NCBI RefSeq assembly: GCF_014698145.1
Contig: NZ_JACJSM010000012.1
Span: 62,001-126,000 of the forward strand
Direction of reading: 5' to 3'
DNA length: 64,000 nt
Origin: Oscillatoria sp. FACHB-1406
GTDB taxonomy: Bacteria > Cyanobacteriota > Cyanobacteriia > Cyanobacteriales > Spirulinaceae
In this document: positions 58,192 to 64,000 of the stretch, piece by piece
Position numbering within the stretch: the first letter of the stretch is position 1
Layout of the letters: the number at the start of each line of letters is the position of its first letter
Notes under the pieces: generated by a model
What the model was told of the DNA's origin: nothing
Seen by the model: the letters and a program-made list of their open reading frames with translations, nothing else
Databases searched by the model: none
Position numbers and translations under genes: made by a program

Positions 58192-58284
58192 GAGAAATTT
58201 GGCGATCGGATCGGAAACTTCAAAACTGTAGAATGCTCCAATTTTGAAAGCTTTCGGAACCTTCAAACTACTGCCAAATTTCTC
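58192..58284. repeat. Nested inverted repeat between the two peroxiredoxin genes
   Basis: Outer arms GAGAAATTTGGC (58192-58203) and GCCAAATTTCTC (58273-58284) are perfect. An inner hairpin is TTCAAAA (58219-58225) with TTTTGAA (58242-58248). It ends 29 bp before the second peroxiredoxin start, so it could be a leader structure or a bidirectional hairpin. Confidence 0.7.
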
Positions 58285-58313
58285 GACCTCCCTCAAATTT
58301 ATTCGTCCCGATT

Positions 58314-58856
58314 ATGCTGACTTCGCTCGACTTTCGCGGCTTATTCAACGCTCGCTTTGCCCGTAACTTCTTTCCCATTCCTGCAACAAGTTCGCTCGCG
58401 ATCGGACAAAATGCCCCAGATTTGTTGTTACCGGATATCACCAATCAAAGCACCGTTCGCCTCTCCGATTATCGAGGTAAACAGCCCATTGTTTTAGCCT
58501 TTACTCGCATCTTCACCGAAAAGCAATATTGTCCCCTCTGCTATCCCCACATTATCGAACTGAACGATAATTACGAGCGATTTTCGGAACTCGGCGTAGA
58601 AGTCCTCATGATAACCAGTACTGATACGCCCCAAAGTCGCCAAGTCGTTCGAGATTTAGGCTTAAAAATGCCCCTCTTAAGCAATCCAAGTTGCGATGTT
58701 TTTCGGACTTATCAAGTCGGACAAGCATTAGGCGCGCCTTTGCCCGCCCAATTTATTTTAGATCGCCAAGGAAAACTGCGCTACAAACATCTTTTTTCCT
58801 TCCTTGCCCCCAACGCACCCGTTGAAACCTTAATAACACTCTGTCAGAATCTATAG
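58314..58856 (+). CDS. Peroxiredoxin-like AhpC/TSA-fold protein
   Basis: A 180-residue thioredoxin-fold protein. Residues 29-60 show the peroxiredoxin start (GQNAPDLLLPDITNQSTVRLSDYRGK). The active site reads FTEKQYCPLCYPH, with cysteines C73 and C76 (CxxC) instead of the typical Prx TxxC, so the mechanism may be thioredoxin-like. Start is ATG at 58314. It follows the 2-Cys peroxiredoxin by 134 bp. Confidence 0.82.
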   Translation: MLTSLDFRGLFNARFARNFFPIPATSSLAIGQNAPDLLLPDITNQSTVRLSDYRGKQPIVLAFTRIFTEKQYCPLCYPHIIELNDNYERFSELGVEVLMITSTDTPQSRQVVRDLGLKMPLLSNPSCDVFRTYQVGQALGAPLPAQFILDRQGKLRYKHLFSFLAPNAPVETLITLCQNL

Positions 58857-58984
58857 CATTTCTCGCTCTCAATTGGTGGAGGGAACTCCCCCTTAATAAG
58901 AGTTATTGAGGACGAGCGAATCGGTTCGATGTCATATTAAATTAGGATCGGCTAACTTCGTTAATCGTACCTAAGAGGCCCTCC

Positions 58985-60441
58985 ATGCTCGCCGAAACCG
59001 CTCAAATCTCTTTACCTCCTCTTACCGCCTCCACAGCAGAAATCCCTGCAATTCGCGATCGCAACTTGCCCGTTTTTCTACCCCAAAGTAACCTCAACCT
59101 CGACAGGATTCAAGCGGGGTTCGCCTGTGCCTTACATATGCACCAACCCACCATTCCGACGGGACATAATGGCGAACTCATTTGCAACTTGCAATATATG
59201 TTCGAGCATCAAGGCGAAGGCGACAATCACAACGCTGGAGTATTTGCTTGGTGCTACAGTCGCATGGGCGATTTTATCCCCGAATTAGTCGCTAATGGTT
59301 GCAACCCTCGCATCATGCTGGACTACTCCGGAAACTTATTGTGGGGATTGCAGCAAATGGGGCGCAACGATATTCTCGATAATCTCAAAAAATTGACGTG
59401 CGACAGTGCTTATCAACCCTACGTTGAATGGTTGGGAACGATGTGGAGTCATGCTGTTGTTCCTTCCACTCCCATTCCCGATTTAAAGTTACACATTCAA
59501 GCATGGCAGCATCATTTTGCGTCAATTTTTGGCAAAAAGCATTAGAACGGGTGAAAGGATTCTCGCCGCCAGAAATGCACCTGCCCAACCATCCCGATAC
59601 CCTCTACCAATATATTAAAGCACTGAAAGATTGCGGCTATCGCTGGTTATTAGTCCAAGAACATTCCGTCGAACGTCCCGATGGTTCTGGGCTGTGGCAC
59701 GACGACAAATATATTCCTAATCGTTTAATCGCGCGTAACAGCAACGGCGAAATAATTAGCATCACAGCGTTAATTAAAACCCAAGGTTCTGATACAAAAT
59801 TGGTCGCTCAAATGCAGCCTTACCACGAAGCGAAAAGCAGAGGACGGCAGAAAATTGGCGATATTGAAGTACCTTGTTGCGTGACTCAAATTGCTGATGG
59901 CGAGAATGGCGGCGTGATGATGAACGAATTTCCTCGCGATTTTTCGCCCGTGTGGTACGACATAAAAAATAATGGCAATATTGTTGGTTTTAACGGAACC
60001 GAATATTTAGAATTGCTTGAAGCAGCCGGTGTTAATCCTGAAGATTATCCAGTTTGTCAAGCCGTGGGACAGCACAAAATATGGGAGCGCATCGATGCCG
60101 ATAGTGCTACGCCGGAAACTGTCGAAAAAACAATTCAAGATTTAAAAGCCAGCGATTTTCAGTTTCATATGGATGGCGCATCTTGGACAAACGATTTAAG
60201 TTGGGTCAGGGGTTATGAAAATGTCCTCGAACCGATGAATCAATTGAGCGCGATGTTTCACGCGAAATACGATCGCTTGGTACAAGAAAATTCTGCTGTT
60301 ATCGAGACGCGGGAGTATCGGGAGGCATTACTTTATCTACTGCTGTTAGAAACCAGTTGTTTCCGTTATTGGGGACAGGGAACCTGGACTGAATACGCGC
60401 GAGAGCTATATCGTCGCGGCGAAGCAATTTTGAAGAGATAA
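58985..60441 (+). pseudogene. GH57 glycoside hydrolase, frameshifted
   Basis: A gene of the GH57 (alpha-amylase/amylopullulanase-type) family split by a frameshift. The 5' part (58985-59545) encodes the family signature HMHQP (H51-P55), then GEGDNHNAG. Its frame ends in a stop just after IFGKK. The 3' part continues in the -1 frame with ALERVKGFSPPEMHLPNHPD and runs to 60441 (TAA). One extra A in the run of five A (59534-59538) would join both frames into about 485 residues, the expected GH57 length. This may be a real lesion, a sequencing or assembly error, or programmed slippage. The product would otherwise act in glycogen/alpha-glucan turnover. Confidence 0.85.
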
Positions 60442-60457
60442 ACTTTGTCTCGATAAT

Positions 60458-60487
60458 TGTAGAGACGTTGGATACAACGTCTCTACA
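60458..60487. repeat. Palindrome TGTAGAGACGTTG-GATA-CAACGTCTCTACA
   Basis: 13-bp arms around a 4-nt loop (split here: TGTAGAGACGTTG and CAACGTCTCTACA), sharing the core of 10346 and 44140. It lies just downstream of the GH57 gene, 34 bp before the end of ruvX on the other strand. No T-run follows. Confidence 0.75.
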
Positions 60488-60520
60488 AATGGGGTGGACA
60501 GTCTTTGGCGCGCAAGTCAA

Positions 60521-60970
60521 TCAAATGTCCGCCTTTGCCCGTTCTAGAGATCGCCGCCGTTCGTCGAGCCATTGTTGTAAAATAATGGCGGCTGCAATTC
60601 GGTCTACCGTTGCTTTTTGGCGCGACGGAGAAAGATTTTGAGCAATCATCCGCTCTTCTGCTTCCACCGAAGTTAAGCGCTCGTCGATGTATTCCACCGG
60701 CAATTGCAACGCCGCCCCCACTTTCTGGGCAAATTTTTGGATTTGTCGCGCTTGCTTGCTTAACTCTCCTGTCGTGGTATAGGGCAAACCGACGAGTAAT
60801 TGTGTTGCTTGTCGTTCTTTGACCAAGTGTTGCAACTGTTCTATATCTCGCACGAAAGAGGTTCGTTTTATCGTCGTCAATCCTGTCGCAAATAAGCCCA
60901 AACCATCGCACCCCGCTACGCCGATTCGCTTGGTTCCTACATCGAGTGCTAAAACAGATATTCTTTCCAT
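60521..60970 (-). CDS. ruvX: Putative Holliday junction resolvase (YqgF/RuvX)
   Basis: A 149-residue RNase H-fold protein of the YqgF/RuvX family, implicated in Holliday junction resolution and pre-16S rRNA processing. Acidic active-site residues are D10 (LALDVGTKRIGVA), E97 (YIDERLTS) and D123 (TVDRIAAAIILQ). Length is typical. Start is ATG at 60970. Confidence 0.93.
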   Translation of the reverse strand: MERISVLALDVGTKRIGVAGCDGLGLFATGLTTIKRTSFVRDIEQLQHLVKERQATQLLVGLPYTTTGELSKQARQIQKFAQKVGAALQLPVEYIDERLTSVEAEERMIAQNLSPSRQKATVDRIAAAIILQQWLDERRRSLERAKADI

Positions 60971-61109
60971 TCGTCTCGGTTGTTAAGTATTTATACTCGC
61001 CGATCGAGGTTTTTGAATGTTACCGCGATCGCGCTTTTAAAGCTAGCGTGAAGAAGAGTCAACCCCGATAAAGACTTGATAAAGCAATAGCTTGCTTCGG
61101 AATTTACGG

Positions 61110-61238
61110 ATGACAGAGGCTCGGGCTGATTTGTTATTGTTGAACTCAGGCGGGCAAATTACCGGTCAGGAAGTCAAGAAGCCAGTTCGGGTTGAAGATG
61201 CCAGTTACGATCTAGCAAAAGTTATTTTTTTGGAGTGA
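61110..61238 (+). CDS. Possible 42-residue small protein upstream of the cupin
   Basis: A short frame starting ATG at 61110 and ending TGA at 61236-61238, encoding MTEARADLLLLNSGGQ followed by a charged and Val-rich tail ending in KVIFLE. Its stop overlaps the GTG at 61235 in a GTGA arrangement, a form of translational coupling. No ribosome binding site is clear and no family is recognised, so it could be chance. Confidence 0.3.
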   Translation: MTEARADLLLLNSGGQITGQEVKKPVRVEDASYDLAKVIFLE

Positions 61239-61246
61239 CAGACATT

Positions 61247-61651
61247 ATGGTTCAGTTAATCGAAGAAACACAAGCAGTAACTTTTTCCCTTCCGGCATCC
61301 AGTTCCTCGATTTTATCCGATACTCGCCCTTGGGGTCGCTACACCGTCCTTGAAGAAGGCAAAGGCTACAAAATCAAGCGCATCGAAGTCAAGCCGGGAC
61401 ATCGCCTCAGCCTGCAAATGCACCATCACCGCAGCGAACACTGGATTGTCGTCTCCGGTACGGCGAAAGTGAGTTGTGGCGACAAAGAAGAAATTTTGAC
61501 TCAAAACCAATCGACTTACGTCCCTCAGTGTACGTCGCACCGCCTCGAAAATCCCGGCGTAATCGATCTGATCTTAATTGAAGTCCAAAACGGCGAATAC
61601 TTGGGTGAAGATGACATCATTCGTTTCCAAGATGACTACTCGCGCGGTTAA
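61247..61651 (+). CDS. Cupin, mannose-6-phosphate isomerase type II-like
   Basis: A 134-residue cupin resembling the C-terminal phosphomannose isomerase domain of bifunctional type II enzymes (WGRYTVLEEGKGYKIKRIEVKPG). The metal-binding His-rich motif is LQMHHHRSEHWIVVSGTA, and later PQCTSHRLENPG. Alone, such proteins may bind sugar phosphate or act as a sugar-nucleotide pathway accessory. ATG 61247 is preferred because TGGAG lies 11 bases upstream; a GTG at 61235 is possible and would overlap the small upstream frame. Confidence 0.85.
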   Translation: MVQLIEETQAVTFSLPASSSSILSDTRPWGRYTVLEEGKGYKIKRIEVKPGHRLSLQMHHHRSEHWIVVSGTAKVSCGDKEEILTQNQSTYVPQCTSHRLENPGVIDLILIEVQNGEYLGEDDIIRFQDDYSRG

Positions 61652-61729
61652 ACTAAAGGAACGCTCGGTTCTGGCTCCAGAGAGCGTCCGAACTGAGAAC
61701 TCGCCCTAGGGACGTTCCCCCGCCAACTC

Positions 61730-62068
61730 ATGGTTAATCTAACTCAAGCTGCCGCCCGAGAAGTTCGACGCTTGCAAGCGAGCAACGCTAAACCCGACAC
61801 TTGCCTTCGCCTTGCAGTTAAAAGCGGCGGCTGTGCGGGTTTATATTATGTTTTGGAGTTGACTTCCGAGCCGGAAGCGAGCGATCGCTGTTACGTCAGC
61901 CAAGGAATTGCTGTCGCCGTCGAGGAACAAAGTCACGACTATCTCCACGGACTGAAACTCGACTACTCCGAAGACTTGATGGGAGGCGGATTTCGCTTCC
62001 AAAATCCCAACGTTCTCTCCCCTTGCAGTTGCGGTTATTCCTTTTCAGCCGAATTAGCCTCGATCTGA
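61730..62068 (+). CDS. IscA/HesB-like iron-sulfur assembly protein
   Basis: A 112-residue A-type Fe-S carrier. The three conserved cysteines are C35 (KSGGCAG), C99 and C101 (SPCSCGYSF), which bind a transferred cluster. N-terminus LTQAAAREVRRL is typical. It lies immediately upstream of the str operon on the same strand. It could pass clusters to photosystem I or other Fe-S proteins. Confidence 0.9.
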   Translation: MVNLTQAAAREVRRLQASNAKPDTCLRLAVKSGGCAGLYYVLELTSEPEASDRCYVSQGIAVAVEEQSHDYLHGLKLDYSEDLMGGGFRFQNPNVLSPCSCGYSFSAELASI

Positions 62069-62108
62069 GGTGGGCGTTATGTTAGTCTGCTTTCTCTACG
62101 GGTAAAGA

Positions 62109-62138
62109 TTGACAGAGATTCCCCTCCTCCGTTAAAAT
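62109..62138 (+). promoter_or_regulatory. Promoter of the str operon
   Basis: TTGACA (62109-62114) and TAAAAT (62133-62138) are separated by 18 bases, a close match to the sigma70 consensus. It lies about 100 bp before the S12 start and should drive rpsL-rpsG-fusA. Confidence 0.75.
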
Positions 62139-62239
62139 GATAAACCTGTGTGTCGCCGTTCGCCCGGGGACAGACTGAGGACGGCAATAGTGCAGTCCCG
62201 CATTCAACAGTCGCAATCCATCGGTTGAAACCGTAACTC

Positions 62240-62611
62240 ATGCCAACGATTCAGCAACTTATTCGGACAGAACGCTCTGAAGTTAAAAAGAAAACTAAAT
62301 CGCCCGCCCTCAAAGAATGTCCCCAACGTCGGGGCGTTTGTACGAGAGTGTACACCACCACCCCGAAAAAGCCCAACTCTGCCCTGCGTAAAGTGGCTCG
62401 GGTGCGTTTGAACTCCGGCTTTGAAGTCACTGCTTATATTCCGGGGATCGGTCACAACCTGCAAGAACACTCCGTCGTTTTGATTCGAGGCGGTCGGGTG
62501 AAAGATTTACCCGGCGTTCGCTATCACATCATTCGCGGTACGCTCGACGCAACGGGTGTTAAAGACCGCCGTCAAGGACGCTCCAAGTACGGTACGAAAC
62601 GTCCGAAATAA
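62240..62611 (+). CDS. rpsL: Ribosomal protein S12
   Basis: A 123-residue ribosomal protein S12, in the decoding centre of the 30S subunit. It has the [15 protein letters not shown] and [10 protein letters not shown] signatures. The RimO target is D89 in [11 protein letters not shown]. Start is ATG at 62240. It is first in the str operon. Confidence 0.97.
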   Translation: MPTIQQLIRTERSEVKKKTKSPALKECPQRRGVCTRVYTTTPKKPNSALRKVARVRLNSGFEVTAYIPGIGHNLQEHSVVLIRGGRVKDLPGVRYHIIRGTLDATGVKDRRQGRSKYGTKRPK

Positions 62612-62702
62612 TCGGGGTTCCGTCCGGCGCGATCGCGAGCGTATCGCCCGAGATTTAATGTTTTGTATTTATAGCATTGAAATTAAAGGATTGTCATAAA
62701 TC

Positions 62703-63176
62703 ATGTCTCGTCGCACGGTAGTAAAGAAACGTCCCATCGTCCCCGATCCGGTTTATAATAGCCGCCTGATCGAAATGACCGTGCGGCATATCATGCGTCA
62801 CGGAAAGAAATCGGTAGCCCTATCGATTGTTTACGACGCACTGAAAATCATCTCCGAACGCAACAGCGGAGCCGAGCCGTTAGAAGTCTTTGAAAGAGCA
62901 ATTCGCAACCTCACGCCCTTAGTAGAAGTTAAAGCACGGCGGGTCGGCGGTGCGACCTATCAAGTGCCGATGGAAGTGCGGCCCAATCGCGGCACGACCC
63001 TCGCTCTGCGCTGGCTGACCAACTACTCCCGCAACCGTTCCGGGCGCACGATGGCGATGAAACTCGCCAACGAAATCATGGATGCGGCTAACGAAACGGG
63101 CGGCGCAATTCGCAAGCGCGAAGAAACTCATCGCATGGCAGAAGCCAATAAAGCCTTCGCCCACTACCGCTATTAA
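62703..63176 (+). CDS. rpsG: Ribosomal protein S7
   Basis: A 157-residue ribosomal protein S7, which nucleates the 30S head. It starts [20 protein letters not shown] and contains [12 protein letters not shown]. Length is typical. It lies 91 bp after rpsL in the str operon. Confidence 0.97.
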   Translation: MSRRTVVKKRPIVPDPVYNSRLIEMTVRHIMRHGKKSVALSIVYDALKIISERNSGAEPLEVFERAIRNLTPLVEVKARRVGGATYQVPMEVRPNRGTTLALRWLTNYSRNRSGRTMAMKLANEIMDAANETGGAIRKREETHRMAEANKAFAHYRY

Positions 63177-63372
63177 AACGGTTGGGAATGAGTAACCGAA
63201 CCTAAGTCAAGATCGGCGATCGCGAATTTCTCGCTCCGCCGATCCACATTTTTAGCGGCTCAGAAGGCAAAATTGTCAAGAATTGCTGCCAGAAGTGTTA
63301 AAAAAAGTTATAAAATTGTAAATAGTGTAAACAAGCGGGTAACGCACTCTCAATTCGTTGCTCGCCAAGACC

Positions 63373-63380
63373 AAGGAGGT
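63373..63380 (+). promoter_or_regulatory. Ribosome binding site of fusA
   Basis: AAGGAGGT lies four bases before the GTG start of fusA at 63385, and it fixes that start. Confidence 0.8.
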
Positions 63381-63384
63381 AGCT

Positions 63385-64000
63385 GTGGCACGAACCATCC
63401 CCCTGGAGAGAGTTCGCAACATTGGAATCGCGGCGCACATAGACGCGGGCAAAACAACAACCACCGAACGCATTCTGTTTTACTCGGGAATCGTTCATAA
63501 AATCGGCGAAGTCCACGACGGAACCGCCGTCACCGACTGGATGGAACAAGAGCGAGAGCGCGGCATCACCATCACCGCTGCCGCTATCAGCACCAGTTGG
63601 CGCGACCACAAAATTAACATCATCGACACGCCCGGTCACGTAGACTTCACCATTGAGGTCGAGCGCTCGATGCGAGTCCTGGATGGCGTAATCGCCGTAT
63701 TCTGCTCCGTGGGAGGAGTTCAGCCCCAGTCCGAAACCGTCTGGCGGCAAGCCGATCGCTACGAAGTGCCTCGCATTGCGTTCATTAACAAAATGGATCG
63801 CACCGGCGCGAACTTCTATAAAGTCTACGACCAACTGCGCGATCGCCTGAGAGCGAACGCCGTAGCCATCCAAATCCCCATCGGAGCAGAGAGCGAATTC
63901 CGAGGGCTGGTCGATCTCGTCAAAATGCGCGCCCACGTTTACTCTAACGACATGGGAACGGAAATCGAAGAAGTCGATATCCCCGAAGACGTAGCCGAAC
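63385..64000 (+). CDS. fusA: Elongation factor G (5' part)
   Basis: The first about 205 residues of translation elongation factor G, cut by the window end. The sequence begins [24 protein letters not shown] (split here as [13 protein letters not shown] and [10 protein letters not shown]), has the switch II motif DTPGHVDFT and [18 protein letters not shown], and the NKMDR GTPase motif. Start is GTG at 63385. Third gene of the str operon after rpsG. Confidence 0.97.
   Translation, partial: MARTIPLERVRNIGIAAHIDAGKTTTTERILFYSGIVHKIGEVHDGTAVTDWMEQERERGITITAAAISTSWRDHKINIIDTPGHVDFTIEVERSMRVLDGVIAVFCSVGGVQPQSETVWRQADRYEVPRIAFINKMDRTGANFYKVYDQLRDRLRANAVAIQIPIGAESEFRGLVDLVKMRAHVYSNDMGTEIEEVDIPEDVAE

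Noticed and set aside
59428-60441. Separate complete enzyme starting at 59428
   Set aside because: Its upstream codons are out of frame with the GH57 signature; the reading is better explained as the continuation after a frameshift at 59534-59538.

Overview
The window is chromosomal DNA from a cyanobacterium. The evidence is gene content (phycocyanobilin reductase PcyA, clock/redox protein LdpA, photosystem I biogenesis protein BtpA, a Ycf45-like R3H ATPase, a VKOR-thioredoxin fusion, DUF1517 and DUF4278 proteins) and very frequent HIP1 octamers (GCGATCGC) on both strands. No prophage, CRISPR array or complete autonomous transposon was recognised. The species cannot be named from the sequence.

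Layout. 1-6.3 kb: the 5' part of a tmRNA gene (minus strand, cut by the window start), a small membrane protein, a GIY-YIG-like protein, the Ycf45-like ATPase, ldpA, and DUF4278 and DUF1003 proteins. 6.3-17.1 kb: a GH13 amylase, an isochorismatase-like hydrolase, a PstS-like binding protein, pcyA, an agmatinase-family enzyme, a thioredoxin-fold protein, the overlapping pair pyrH-frr, a geranylgeranyl-reductase-family flavoprotein, and two small stress-type proteins. 17.2-23.7 kb: a signalling cluster with a PatA-like regulator, a pseudo-receiver, a true CheY-like receiver and a histidine kinase with seven PAS-like segments. 23.8-38.6 kb: an MFS transporter, a MEKHLA protein, an S9 peptidase, a family-39-type glycosyltransferase, an aldo/keto reductase, the VKOR-thioredoxin fusion, btpA, rimO, a DEAD-box helicase and thrC.

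38.7-43.8 kb is the most unusual stretch: an Rpn-type nuclease, then a tight minus-strand operon encoding a winged-helix-like protein, a large P-loop ATPase and a protein with a PD-(D/E)XK nuclease core. This is the best candidate for an undescribed system, possibly genome defence. A MITE-like element lies just upstream of the operon.

44.2-64 kb: a site-2 protease with CBS domains, two pentapeptide-repeat proteins, an antitoxin-like small protein, a large GAF protein, tRNA-Ser(UGA), a metallophosphoesterase, a short-chain dehydrogenase, an ABC1/UbiB kinase, a DUF1517 protein, two peroxiredoxins, a frameshifted GH57 enzyme, ruvX, a cupin, an IscA/HesB-like protein, and the start of the str operon (rpsL-rpsG-fusA) behind a good sigma70-type promoter.

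Non-coding structure is rich. There are two MITE-like families with terminal inverted repeats, a family of palindromes with core GACGTTG-N4-CAACGTC (one copy acting as a terminator), and runs of heptanucleotide repeats just before several genes. One such run supplies the start codon of the glycosyltransferase gene. The window also holds both RimO and its substrate S12 (RpsL).
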